Source: JAJRRL01 sp047404195
GTDB lineage: Bacteria > Pseudomonadota > Gammaproteobacteria > JAJRRL01
DNA length: 64,000 nt
NCBI GenBank assembly: GCA_047404195.1
Contig: JBDOIU010000008.1
Span: 62,001-126,000 of the forward strand
Reading direction: 5' to 3'
Of the stretch, positions 35,291-44,471 are shown piece by piece. The notes beneath the pieces were generated by a model. The model was not told the origin of the DNA and ran no database searches. It saw only the letters and a list, made by a program, of their open reading frames with translations. Every line of letters begins with the position of its first letter. Position 1 is the first letter of the stretch. Both the position numbers and the translations under genes were made by a program.

Positions 35291-38125
35291 ATGTCTAAAA
35301 CCACGATGGATGAGTTTTTAACTCATTCTTATTTGTCTGGCAGTAATGCCGAATATGTTGAATCACTTTTTGAGGCTTATCAGCTTGATCCAGCATCCGT
35401 CTCTGAGCAATGGCAGCAGTTTTTTCAGCAACATCGACATGCGGCACCTACTGAGTCGCATCGTCAAATCAGAGAGCAGTTCAAGGCAATGGCCAAGGCA
35501 CCCAAGCAGGCCACCATACATGCTGAAGTGCAGCCGATGCAATACGCTGTCAATCAACTGGTGGACGCATATCGCTCACTTGGTTTTATGCAAGCAAAAT
35601 TGGACCCGCTAGGTAACCAGATTTTTCCTAATGAGTGCCAGCGGCTAAGGATGGAAACCTATTTCTTGACGAGTGCTAACCTCGATGAAGAATTTGATGC
35701 ACATGGCATATTGCCAGGTCGAGCCAGCCTGAGAGATATCATTGCGCAGTGTGAGCGTCGTTACACAGGGTCACTGGGTTTTGATTGTGATCGTTTAACG
35801 AATTGTGCTGAGCATGATTGGCTACGTCAATGGATTGAGTATGGCAATGGAACTCAGGCACATGCTCCAGAAGTGCGTGAGCAAGCGCTTAAAAAGTTGG
35901 TATTTACAGATTCGCTTGAGCGTTACCTCGATAAAAAATATGTGGCTCAGAAGCGTTTCTCTATTGAAGGTGTTGATGCTGCTGTGCCGATGATAGATCG
36001 ATTGATCAATCTCGCTGGTGCGCATCAAATGAAAGAGGTCATTGTTGGTATGGCGCACCGTGGTCGTGTGAATGTTCTGTTAAATAACTTGGGTATGTCG
36101 CCACAAATTTTATACGATGATTATCAGGGTCCTGCTGATTATGGCGATACATCTGGTGACTTGAAATACCACCGTGGGTATTCTGCTGATGTGACTGCTG
36201 CAGGTCATCAAGTTCATTTATCTATGCTGTTCAACCCATCGCATCTTGAATATATTACGCCAGTCATCATGGGTTCTGTTAGGGCACGTCAATCACAAGA
36301 GCAGGGGCGTGATCGCAAAGACTATGCTATGGCAATCGCATTGCACGGGGATGCAGCTTTTTCCGGTGAAGGCGTGGTGATGGAAGCATTGAATATGTCG
36401 TTGACTCGCGCTCACTCCGTCGGTGGTACCATACATATTATCACCAACAACCAAATTGGATTTACCACGCGTGATTTACGTGATGCACGTTCCTCATTAT
36501 CCTGTGCAGATGCTGCAAGAATTATCGATGCGCCGGTTATTCATGTGAATGCTGATGATATTGATGCTTGCTTAACGGCTGTCCAGCTCGCATTTGAGTA
36601 TCGGTCAACTTTCCATAAGGATATTGTCATTGATCTTGTCGGTTACCGGCGGCATGGACATCAAGAGGCGGATGAGCCATCTGCTACCGCACCATTGCTT
36701 TACCAAGCGATTAAACAGCATCCACGCTCAGCAACCATCTATGCACAAACACTGCAGCAAGATAAGATTACAGAGTCAACACAAGTTGAGGCTTGGCAAA
36801 AAGAATGCGGACAACTTTTAGATGATGCTAAACCATTGATGGCTGCTGCGCATAATGGTTTAGAGTGTGAGTATGAAAAGCGTTGGCAGTCTTTCGTGGG
36901 TAAGGATTGGCGAATACCGTACGACGATAAAGCCAGTAAGAAAAAGCTCAGCGCCTTAGCGGAGCAGTGTTTTACAATTCCAGATGGTTTTAATATGCAG
37001 CGACAGGTAGGTACTGTGATTAAAAATCGCCAAGCAATGGCAAAAGGCGATAAAGCCATGGACTGGGGTTTTGCCGAGTTACTTTCATACGTTAGCCTGG
37101 CTGATGCAGGTATTTCTGTACGTATGGTTGGGCAGGATTGTCGTCGCGGTACGTTCTCTCATCGTCAATCAACATGGTATGATCAGGTGACGGGGCAGGA
37201 GTATTGTCCTTTCCACCATATGTTTGATGATAAAGCGGCTGTGTCGATTTATGACTCTGAGCTGAATGAGTCAGGCGTGCTTGGTTTTGAGTATGGTTAT
37301 AGCTTGTCACAGCCTGAAGAGTTGGTCATATGGGAAGCGCAGTTTGGAGACTTTTACAATGTAGCACAAGTCATTGTTGACCAGTTCATTAGTTCAGGTT
37401 GGCAAAAATGGCGGCGCCTCAGTGGCATTGTGATGTTATTGCCACATGGTTATGAGGGCCAGGGTCCAGAGCATACTTCTGGTCGGCTAGAGCGTTTTCT
37501 ACAGCTTTGTGCTCAGAACAATATGCAAGTGGCTGTGCCTACAACACCGGCACAGATGTTTCATTTAATGCGACGACAAGTATTACGCCATTATCGAAGA
37601 CCATTGATTGTGATGACCCCTAAAAGTCTATTACGGCATCCATTAGCTGTTTCTGAATATAGTGACCTGACGGATAATGGTTTTCAGCTGGTTATCCCAG
37701 AAGTGGATGAGGTAGCTGTTGATGCAGTCGAGCGCGTAATCATTTGTTCAGGTAAAGTTTACTATGATTTGCTGAAAGCGCGGCGTGAGCGTGAGATGAG
37801 ACACATTGCAATCATCCGAGTTGAGCAGTTATATCCTTTCCCATATGATGAGTTGACAGCCGAGTTACAGAGATATCCTGCAGTGAAAGACATCGTGTGG
37901 TGTCAGGAAGAGCCTAAAAACCAGGGTGCATGGTTTGTGACGCGGCATCGTATTTTGAGGTGTATGGGTGCAAATCAGATGCTTAACTATGTTGGCCGAG
38001 AGCCATTTGCGGCCCCATCAACAGGCTATATTGGCCTACATAAAATTCAACAACAAGCATTGGTTGATCAAGCTCTTGATATAGCGTATCAAGAAAGTGA
38101 ACAGCCACTATCTATTAATGACTAA
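35291..38125 (+). CDS. sucA: 2-oxoglutarate dehydrogenase E1 component
   Basis: SucA is the thiamine-diphosphate decarboxylase of the 2-oxoglutarate dehydrogenase complex. The 944-residue product (E. coli 933) has the N-terminal motif FLTHSYLSGSNAEYVESL that docks to E2, the catalytic MAHRGRVNVL and FNPSHLEYI segments, thiamine-binding HGDAAFSGEGVVMEAL, and the C-terminal RLERFLQLCAQNN and EEPKNQGAW motifs. GGTGGAG lies 6 bases before the ATG. The matching E3 (lpd) is not in the window. Confidence 0.97.
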   Translation: MSKTTMDEFLTHSYLSGSNAEYVESLFEAYQLDPASVSEQWQQFFQQHRHAAPTESHRQIREQFKAMAKAPKQATIHAEVQPMQYAVNQLVDAYRSLGFMQAKLDPLGNQIFPNECQRLRMETYFLTSANLDEEFDAHGILPGRASLRDIIAQCERRYTGSLGFDCDRLTNCAEHDWLRQWIEYGNGTQAHAPEVREQALKKLVFTDSLERYLDKKYVAQKRFSIEGVDAAVPMIDRLINLAGAHQMKEVIVGMAHRGRVNVLLNNLGMSPQILYDDYQGPADYGDTSGDLKYHRGYSADVTAAGHQVHLSMLFNPSHLEYITPVIMGSVRARQSQEQGRDRKDYAMAIALHGDAAFSGEGVVMEALNMSLTRAHSVGGTIHIITNNQIGFTTRDLRDARSSLSCADAARIIDAPVIHVNADDIDACLTAVQLAFEYRSTFHKDIVIDLVGYRRHGHQEADEPSATAPLLYQAIKQHPRSATIYAQTLQQDKITESTQVEAWQKECGQLLDDAKPLMAAAHNGLECEYEKRWQSFVGKDWRIPYDDKASKKKLSALAEQCFTIPDGFNMQRQVGTVIKNRQAMAKGDKAMDWGFAELLSYVSLADAGISVRMVGQDCRRGTFSHRQSTWYDQVTGQEYCPFHHMFDDKAAVSIYDSELNESGVLGFEYGYSLSQPEELVIWEAQFGDFYNVAQVIVDQFISSGWQKWRRLSGIVMLLPHGYEGQGPEHTSGRLERFLQLCAQNNMQVAVPTTPAQMFHLMRRQVLRHYRRPLIVMTPKSLLRHPLAVSEYSDLTDNGFQLVIPEVDEVAVDAVERVIICSGKVYYDLLKARREREMRHIAIIRVEQLYPFPYDELTAELQRYPAVKDIVWCQEEPKNQGAWFVTRHRILRCMGANQMLNYVGREPFAAPSTGYIGLHKIQQQALVDQALDIAYQESEQPLSIND

Positions 38126-38149
38126 CCATATTTGATTTGAGGAGAACAC

Positions 38150-39310
38150 ATGGGTTACGATGTCAAAGTACCAATTTTGCCAGAGTCTGTTGCAGACGCA
38201 ACTGTTGCTAAGTGGTACAAAAAAGTGGGTGAATTTATCGCCAGAGGCGAAAACCTAGTTGATCTTGAAACAGATAAGATCATGCTAGAAGTGCCAGCAC
38301 CGTGTGATGGCACGATAACTGCTATACATGCGGAAGAAGGTGCTGTTGTCTTACCTGAGCAATTGATTGCAGATATCACCGAGGGTGATACGCCTGCTGC
38401 TACAGCGGAGCCAGCAGCGGCTGATGTATCTGCGCCTGTGAGTCAAGATGCTGATGTTAAAGCCAGTCCATCAGTGCGTCGTTATGCTGGAGAGCAGTCA
38501 GTTGATGTATCCTCTCTGAGCGGCACTGGCCGATCAGGTGCGGTGACAAAGTCAGATGTTGATGGCTCCAAAGCACCAGCTGTTGCCAGTTCGGCTGTTG
38601 TGGCAGGTTCACGCACTGAACGACGCGAACCTATGTCGCGTTTGCGTCAACGCATTGCTGAGCGATTGGTGCAGGTGCAGCATGAGGGCGCATTGCTCAC
38701 CACATTCAATGAAGTGAATATGCAGCCAGTCATGGACTTGCGTGCACGCTACAAAAAAGATTTTGAAAAAGCACATGGTGTGCGTATCGGCTTCATGTCA
38801 TTTTTTGTGAATGCAGCTGTTGAAGCATTGCAGCGTTTTCCGGCAGTGAATGCCTCTATCGATGGCACGGATATTGTGTACCACAATTACTGTGACGTTG
38901 GTGTTGCTATTGGTAGTCCGCGCGGATTGGTTGTGCCAATTCTGAAAAATGCTGAGTCAATGAATATGGCTGAGATTGAGAAAACCATTCGTGACTATGC
39001 TGAACGTGCGCAAGATGGCAAGTTGAGCATGGATGAAATCACCGGTGGTACGTTCTCAATTACTAACGGTGGTACATTCGGCTCAATGTTGTCGACGCCA
39101 ATTATCAACCCACCACAAACAGCCATTTTGGGTATGCATAATATCGTTAAGCGAGCTGTTGTGATTGATGATGAAGTTGTGGTGCGTCCAGTGATGTATC
39201 TTGCTTTATCGTATGATCATCGTGTTATCGATGGAAGAGAGGCGGTATTATTCCTTTCAACCATTAAACAGTTATTGGAAGATCCGGCAAGAATTCTTTT
39301 GTCGGTTTAG
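38150..39310 (+). CDS. sucB: 2-oxoglutarate dehydrogenase E2 component (succinyltransferase)
   Basis: SucB transfers the succinyl group to CoA and forms the core of the complex. The 386-residue product has an N-terminal lipoyl domain with the modified Lys in LETDKIMLEVP, an Ala/Pro-rich hinge, a peripheral-subunit-binding domain (SPSVRRYAGEQSVDVSSLSG) and the C-terminal catalytic domain with SYDHRVIDGREAV holding the active His and Asp. It is slightly shorter than the E. coli protein (405), mainly through a shorter hinge. GAGGAG precedes the ATG. Confidence 0.97.
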   Translation: MGYDVKVPILPESVADATVAKWYKKVGEFIARGENLVDLETDKIMLEVPAPCDGTITAIHAEEGAVVLPEQLIADITEGDTPAATAEPAAADVSAPVSQDADVKASPSVRRYAGEQSVDVSSLSGTGRSGAVTKSDVDGSKAPAVASSAVVAGSRTERREPMSRLRQRIAERLVQVQHEGALLTTFNEVNMQPVMDLRARYKKDFEKAHGVRIGFMSFFVNAAVEALQRFPAVNASIDGTDIVYHNYCDVGVAIGSPRGLVVPILKNAESMNMAEIEKTIRDYAERAQDGKLSMDEITGGTFSITNGGTFGSMLSTPIINPPQTAILGMHNIVKRAVVIDDEVVVRPVMYLALSYDHRVIDGREAVLFLSTIKQLLEDPARILLSV

Positions 39311-39347
39311 TCAAGAAGACCCCATTAATTAACTTTTGAGGAAAATC

Positions 39348-40511
39348 ATGAATTTACATGAATATCAAGCCAAGTCACTGATCGCTGACTTTGGTGTTGC
39401 GACCCCTGTGGGTCAAGTACTTCGATCATTAAACGAGCTGGATGATGCAACAGCAGTTGTTCCTGGTGACGTTTATGTCGTTAAGGCTCAAGTGCATGCT
39501 GGCGGCCGTGGTAAAGCAGGCGGTGTGAAGCTGGTTGAAGGCAAAGACGCTGTTGCTGAAATGGCTCAGTCACTACTAGGCACGCGTTTAGTGACACATC
39601 AAACAGATGAAAAGGGTCAACCCATTGATGCGTTACTGATTGAAGCGCCATCAGCCATTGCTGATGAGTATTACTTGAGTTTCTTGGTGGATCGTGCTGA
39701 GCGTCGCGTTGTGATCATGGCATCTACTGAGGGTGGTATGGACATCGAAGAGGTCGCTGAAAAGACACCTGAAAAAATATTAAAGGCTTATGTTGATCCA
39801 GCAGTGGGTTTGCAGCCATATCAAGCAAGGGATTTATTCTTTAAGATGGGCTTAGATAAAGCGTTGTTAAGACAATTTGTCACCATGCTATCACAGCTTT
39901 ATCAGGCATTTGTTGCTAAAGATATGAGTATGCTTGAGATCAACCCGCTGGTTAGAACGCAAGATGATCAGTTAATTTGTTTGGATTGCAAAATCAACTT
40001 GGATGAAAATGCTTTATTTCGTCATGCAGACCTGAGAGAACTCTATGATCCAACGCAAGAGGATCCACGTGAGGTACATGCCAAACAGTGGGATCTGAAC
40101 TATATTCCGTTGGATGGCAGTATTGCATGCATGGTGAATGGTGCGGGTTTAGCAATGGCTACCATGGATATCATTCAGCTGCACGGTGGCACACCTGCAA
40201 ACTTCCTGGATGTTGGTGGTAGTGCTACTGAAGAGCGGGTCACAGAAGCGTTCAAAATTATCGTATCTGATGATAATGTGAAAGCCATATTTGTGAATAT
40301 TTTTGGTGGTATTGTGCGTTGTGATTTGATTGCGCAGGGTATCATTAATGCTGTGAAAGAAGTTGGTATTACCATTCCAGTTGTTGTTCGCCTACAAGGT
40401 AACCGTTGTGAAGAAGGTGCTGAACTACTTGCAAAAAGTGGTATGGCAATCACAGCAGTGAATCAATTGACTGCAGCAGCTCAAACAGTTGCACAACTGG
40501 CAAATGGGTAA
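39348..40511 (+). CDS. sucC: Succinyl-CoA synthetase beta subunit
   Basis: SucC carries the nucleotide-binding ATP-grasp domain of the enzyme that makes ATP or GTP from succinyl-CoA. The 387-residue product (E. coli 388) opens with MNLHEYQAKSLIADFGV and contains VKAQVHAGGRGKAGGVKL, LEINPLV, CMVNGAGLAMATMD and NIFGGIVRCD. ATG 39348 follows GAGGAAAA; the frame is open 12 bases further up from a start without support. sucD follows 11 bases later. Confidence 0.97.
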   Translation: MNLHEYQAKSLIADFGVATPVGQVLRSLNELDDATAVVPGDVYVVKAQVHAGGRGKAGGVKLVEGKDAVAEMAQSLLGTRLVTHQTDEKGQPIDALLIEAPSAIADEYYLSFLVDRAERRVVIMASTEGGMDIEEVAEKTPEKILKAYVDPAVGLQPYQARDLFFKMGLDKALLRQFVTMLSQLYQAFVAKDMSMLEINPLVRTQDDQLICLDCKINLDENALFRHADLRELYDPTQEDPREVHAKQWDLNYIPLDGSIACMVNGAGLAMATMDIIQLHGGTPANFLDVGGSATEERVTEAFKIIVSDDNVKAIFVNIFGGIVRCDLIAQGIINAVKEVGITIPVVVRLQGNRCEEGAELLAKSGMAITAVNQLTAAAQTVAQLANG

Positions 40512-40522
40512 GGGGAGATATA

Positions 40523-41419
40523 ATGAGCGTATTAATTAATAAAAACACACGTGTGCTATGTCAGGGTTTCACTGGTAAGCACGGTACCTATCATTCACGT
40601 GAAGCGATTGCCTATGGTACTCAGCTTGTCGGTGGTGTGACGCCAGGAAAGGGTGGCATGGATCACCTTGGTTTGCCTGTTTATGACAGCGTATCGCAAG
40701 CTGTTGCTGTAGGCCAGGTAGATGCCAGTATGATTTTTGTACCGGCACCCTTCTGTAAAGACTCTATCATTGAAGCGATTGAAGCGGGTATTAAGCTAGT
40801 GGTTTGTATTACTGAGGGCATCCCCGTCATGGATATGGTTGCGGTACGTGAAGTCATGCGATCGCATCCGGATGTGACATTGATTGGACCTAACTGCCCA
40901 GGTGTGATCACCCCTGGTGAATGTAAAATTGGTATCATGCCGGGTCATATACACTTGCCTGGTAAAGTGGGTGTTGTTTCACGTTCTGGTACTTTAACTT
41001 ATGAAGCGGTGAATCAAACAACCTTGGCTGGGTTTGGTCAGTCTACGTGTATTGGTATTGGTGGGGATCCTGTTGGTGGAATGAACTTCATTGATGCATT
41101 AAGGCTATTTGAAGCTGATCCACAAACAGAAGCAATTGTCATGATTGGTGAAATTGGTGGAACCGCTGAAGAAGAGGCTGCTGAGTTCATTAAGACATCC
41201 GTAACCAAGCCAGTTGTTTCTTATATTGCAGGTGTAACAGCACCTCCAGGTAAGCGTATGGGCCATGCTGGTGCGATCATCTCTGGTGGTAAAGGCACAG
41301 CACAAGAAAAGTTTGCAGCATTGCAAGCAGCAGGCGTGCATACTGTTGATTCACCAGCAGATATTGCTGATGGATTGGTTGCTCTGACTGGTTGGGCCAA
41401 AGAAGCCGTACCGGCATAA
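40523..41419 (+). CDS. sucD: Succinyl-CoA synthetase alpha subunit
   Basis: SucD binds CoA and carries the phosphohistidine. The 298-residue product shows the CoA site CQGFTGKHGTYHS, GGVTPGKGG, IGPNCPGVITPGECKIGIMP, and the phosphorylated His in GKRMGHAGAIISGGKG. GGGGAG precedes the ATG. It is about nine residues longer at the C-terminus than the E. coli protein. It closes the sdhCDAB-sucABCD run and is followed 25 bases later by a terminator. Confidence 0.97.
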   Translation: MSVLINKNTRVLCQGFTGKHGTYHSREAIAYGTQLVGGVTPGKGGMDHLGLPVYDSVSQAVAVGQVDASMIFVPAPFCKDSIIEAIEAGIKLVVCITEGIPVMDMVAVREVMRSHPDVTLIGPNCPGVITPGECKIGIMPGHIHLPGKVGVVSRSGTLTYEAVNQTTLAGFGQSTCIGIGGDPVGGMNFIDALRLFEADPQTEAIVMIGEIGGTAEEEAAEFIKTSVTKPVVSYIAGVTAPPGKRMGHAGAIISGGKGTAQEKFAALQAAGVHTVDSPADIADGLVALTGWAKEAVPA

Positions 41420-41443
41420 TGTCGTTGTTTTAGCGTATGAGCG

Positions 41444-41469
41444 AGCGGACCCATGGGTCCGCTTTTTTT
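41444..41469 (+). terminator. Rho-independent terminator after sucD
   Basis: A perfect 8-bp GC-rich stem, AGCGGACC and GGTCCGCT, with the loop CATG, runs straight into seven T residues. It ends the TCA-cycle operon. Confidence 0.95.
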
Positions 41470-41590
41470 ATGCTGCTTTTAGATGCCAGTGTAGCGTGAT
41501 CTCTCTGAGTAAATTGAACATATAATGCTCGTTGCTGGCTGTGCTACTGATTCAATATCACGCTGCTTTCCATTTGTATTTATAAGCTAC

Positions 41591-41598
41591 GGGGGGGG
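41591..41598 (+). repeat. G8 homopolymer in the leader of the U-box gene
   Basis: Eight G residues lie about 110 bases upstream of the U-box gene start, followed by TATTTTTTACCC, so GGGTA and TACCC can pair in a small hairpin. Otherwise the 41470-41708 region has no gene and no clear promoter. Slippage here could alter promoter spacing or leader folding; this is speculative. Confidence 0.7.
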
Positions 41599-41708
41599 TA
41601 TTTTTTACCCTACGCCTCAATAATGATCTCAAGTAGTATATGAGCCGATGCTGTGTTGCATCATCATAATTTAATTAAACGTATAAATCTGTTTGCATGA
41701 GAGGTCGC

Positions 41709-43919
41709 ATGAGTAAAAATATGAGAATATTAAGACAAAAAAAACTTTTCTACGCTATAGAGGGGAATTTAAATCACCTTTATAGTTTGTTATCTGTTGA
41801 CCATTGGCCTGCTGATATGATGGACGTCCATTATCAGCCTGAGATGATTGCAAATTTAAAGTGTCCTATCACAATGACATCACTTGATGGTCAAGATTGT
41901 ATTGCTTACCAAACAAAGGGTGCAAACCCACAAGTCCGTTTTATTTCTTCTTGGGCAGCATTAGCAAAAGGTCATTGGAAGTGTCCAATAACTCGTAAGC
42001 CTGTTTTCTGCGTTATGCCTTATAGGGAGGTGTATGCATCAAATGCAGCAGCTATTGACCAGATGATGTTTGAAGAGAAGCAATATATTCATGCAAGTCA
42101 TCTTGATTTAAGTAATGTCGAGAAGTTCCCACCAGAAGAGGAAGTATGTGCAGAACAAGTATCGATATCGTCTATGGAGCCGTTCATAGGTCTTTCGCCA
42201 TTATACGTATTGGTCTTGAGAGCTTTTAGTAAAGATGACACGACCAAACAATTTTGGAGATTATTTTGTAAGACATCATCATATTTGCGTTCACTGCCGG
42301 TAGAGGCGTGGGCAAGACCTATATTGATAGGTGGGCATAGAGCCCCATCTGCATTGCATATAATGGCCGTTAATAACAGCGAATTTATGTATCAATGGCA
42401 GAAGGCTTTCCCTGATCATTTTAACATGATTCCACCTCAAGCATGGAGTCAATCGCCTGTAACTGGGCGATTTCAAGGGCGAACGATGTTGCACGCACTT
42501 ATGTTGTCACCCTATTCCATTATTATCCATGGATATAAGACAAGGTATGGTATAGTTGTTCTTTCTAATTTAATCAAACAGAGACCGGACCTATTTAGCA
42601 AAATAGAAATGAGTGCTTGGCTAACATCTGATAAAGCTGGTCTCTACGCTCTTTATACTTTGTCTAGGTGTCAGCCTGGCATCAATTTAATAAGATCCTG
42701 GCAAGCGATCAAAAATTCAAGCTTTTATGCTCTTCCAGATGCAGTATGGAAAAATATTCCGCATGGACATGATGCGTTTCAATGTCAGACACCGATGTTT
42801 TGTTTATCATCTTTCAGTGAGGGCATATCACTATTAACAAAATGGTTGAGAAATAATCCCAAGACTTTTATCAAGATACCTATTTCTGCATGGGGTTTAT
42901 ATCTTAAGCCAATGAATAGGGGTGGTTTCATGGCGTTATATAACCTGACTACGAGCGTCCAAGGTAGGCTTTTTTTATTAAGTTGGTATCAAGCTCAGCC
43001 CAATCATTTTTTACAAATACCGCCAGAATCTTGGAGTGATACGTTTACAGGTAGTGACTCGACATGGGGCTCTAGCCTATCTAATATGGTGGGTTGTCAG
43101 AACGGTATTGCATTGTTATCTCAATTGCTACAAAAAAATGGTAATTATCTGTCTCGAATACCGATAGAGTCATGGGTGGAGCCTTTTAGAAGCACGTTAA
43201 TGAGCGGTATAACACCACTTTGCGCTCTCGCTGAAAAACAGGATGGGAGGCGGTTTCTTTGTGGCTTACAAAAATTGCAACCAGTGTACTTTTATCGTAT
43301 TCCGATTTCTGCTTGGGCTCAACCTTCTCATGAAAGCAGTGGTAAACCACCAGCTTTTTGGTGGCTTACAGCAGATAAAAATACTACTGCCATGTTATAT
43401 GATTGGCAACGTATGAACCCTGATTACTTTTATCGTATATCAGCATTGATGTGGTCTAAAGCACCTGTCAGCGGTAAGTATCAAGGTGTAACGGCGTTAT
43501 ATAATTTAGTAGCTAATGGTGGTATTAAAATACTATCGCGAATGTTGGCACTGAATCGTCATATTTTTTCTTGCTTAACGACAAATGCTTGGTCAAAAAG
43601 CAGTGATATTTTTAAAGCGAGTGCCTTCTCAGCTTGTTCTGGCAATGAGTACGGACGGCGTCTTTTGTATCATTGGCAAAAATCTGATCCTGCAAGTTTC
43701 TATGCATTGCCACCATCTGTTTGGAGAGCAGTTATTAATCCTGATTTCGCAGATTATAGCCCTATTTTTTGTTTTACAACATGCCCTAGATACGGCATAA
43801 AAATATTAATCTCTTTGATTGAGCAGCAGCCAGAGCTGTTTAATGAGATTCCTTTGCATGTCTGGTATAAAACGGTTTCAGTACGATGCGATAATTTTGG
43901 TAATTCAGCTTTTTTTTGA
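41709..43919 (+). CDS. U-box-like protein with tryptophan-containing repeats (5' part)
   Basis: Not a named family. The 736-residue frame has two parts. Residues about 48-118 resemble a U-box, the E2-binding domain of ubiquitin ligases: CPIT at 52-55, a central hydrophobic segment ending in W (FISSWAAL), CPITRKPV at 92-99, then a short turn and a helix AAAIDQMM, matching the order in U-boxes. The rest is about 12 copies of a 42-60-residue repeat with a leucine-rich helix and the core P-x2-F-x2-IP-x3-AW, e.g. PDHFNMIPPQAW, PKTFIKIPISAW, PVYFYRIPISAW. The frame stops at 43917 in a T8 run; deleting one T continues it through two more repeats to 44262. ATG 41709 has GAGAGG upstream; ATG 41697 is an alternative. 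A host ubiquitin-ligase role is inferred. Confidence 0.72.
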   Translation: MSKNMRILRQKKLFYAIEGNLNHLYSLLSVDHWPADMMDVHYQPEMIANLKCPITMTSLDGQDCIAYQTKGANPQVRFISSWAALAKGHWKCPITRKPVFCVMPYREVYASNAAAIDQMMFEEKQYIHASHLDLSNVEKFPPEEEVCAEQVSISSMEPFIGLSPLYVLVLRAFSKDDTTKQFWRLFCKTSSYLRSLPVEAWARPILIGGHRAPSALHIMAVNNSEFMYQWQKAFPDHFNMIPPQAWSQSPVTGRFQGRTMLHALMLSPYSIIIHGYKTRYGIVVLSNLIKQRPDLFSKIEMSAWLTSDKAGLYALYTLSRCQPGINLIRSWQAIKNSSFYALPDAVWKNIPHGHDAFQCQTPMFCLSSFSEGISLLTKWLRNNPKTFIKIPISAWGLYLKPMNRGGFMALYNLTTSVQGRLFLLSWYQAQPNHFLQIPPESWSDTFTGSDSTWGSSLSNMVGCQNGIALLSQLLQKNGNYLSRIPIESWVEPFRSTLMSGITPLCALAEKQDGRRFLCGLQKLQPVYFYRIPISAWAQPSHESSGKPPAFWWLTADKNTTAMLYDWQRMNPDYFYRISALMWSKAPVSGKYQGVTALYNLVANGGIKILSRMLALNRHIFSCLTTNAWSKSSDIFKASAFSACSGNEYGRRLLYHWQKSDPASFYALPPSVWRAVINPDFADYSPIFCFTTCPRYGIKILISLIEQQPELFNEIPLHVWYKTVSVRCDNFGNSAFF
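43910..43917 (+). repeat. T8 homopolymer causing the frame break in the U-box gene
   Basis: Eight T residues end in the stop codon TGA. With seven, the frame continues as SAFFELCVHEVGKVMLRQWQ and on through two further repeat units. The same 13-mer, GC-T8-GAG, occurs again at 44278-44290, just after the restored gene end. Confidence 0.85.
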
Positions 43920-44262
43920 GCTATGTGTGCATGAGGTTGGCAAAGTTATGTTACGCCAATGGCAGCAGTTACAGCCTGATAGTTTTTATCAGCTGCCGCT
44001 ATCGGCATTGCAGCAGTTCACTCGTATAGATGGTTCTACCAGCAGGACGGCCCTATCATATTTGTGTGAATGTGATAAGGGTGTTGAAATACTTACATTT
44101 TGGTTGAATAGCAATTGTCTTAAATTTATGTCAATTCCAAAACAAGTGTGGAGACAAGAAGCCAGTGCTGGTAAAGCGAGCAGTGCCTTGGCATTGTTAA
44201 CAGAACGGCTGGACGGAAAGTCTTCTTCTTTAGCTGGATGGCTTTATCATACATGGCGATAA
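43918..44262 (+). pseudogene. U-box/repeat gene, 3' continuation after frameshift
   Basis: This stretch, read one frame over from the 5' part, encodes about 114 residues that clearly belong to the same repeat protein: LRQWQQLQPDSFYQLPLSAL and FWLNSNCLKFMSIPKQVW are repeat units 13 and 14 with the same spacing of helix, P/C-x2-F-x2-(L/I)P and W/L. The end, LAGWLYHTWR, is a natural capping helix. It has no ribosome site of its own. The full gene with seven T residues would encode about 850 residues. Whether the break is fixed, phase-variable, bypassed by slippage, or a sequencing error cannot be told from one sequence. Confidence 0.75.
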
Positions 44263-44412
44263 ATCCATGATTAAAATGCTTTTTTTTGAGTGCTGACAGT
44301 GTAATGATTTTGTTATGTAATCTTTGGCTGCTAATATTAATGGTTTTTTAAGGAGGGTGGGTGGGGTATGATTTTCTTATTTGGCTATTGCACAGAACAG
44401 AGTGGTGTATAC

Positions 44413-44441
44413 TTGACATGCTGGATTGTCTGTTGTATACT
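44413..44441 (+). promoter_or_regulatory. Strong sigma-70-like promoter before the 44472 gene
   Basis: Perfect -35 TTGACA (44413-44418), a 17-base spacer, and -10 TATACT (44436-44441). Transcription should begin near 44448, giving a leader of about 24 bases. Confidence 0.8.
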
Positions 44442-44471
44442 CAATTTTGATTCGTAACATAGCTTAAAGAA

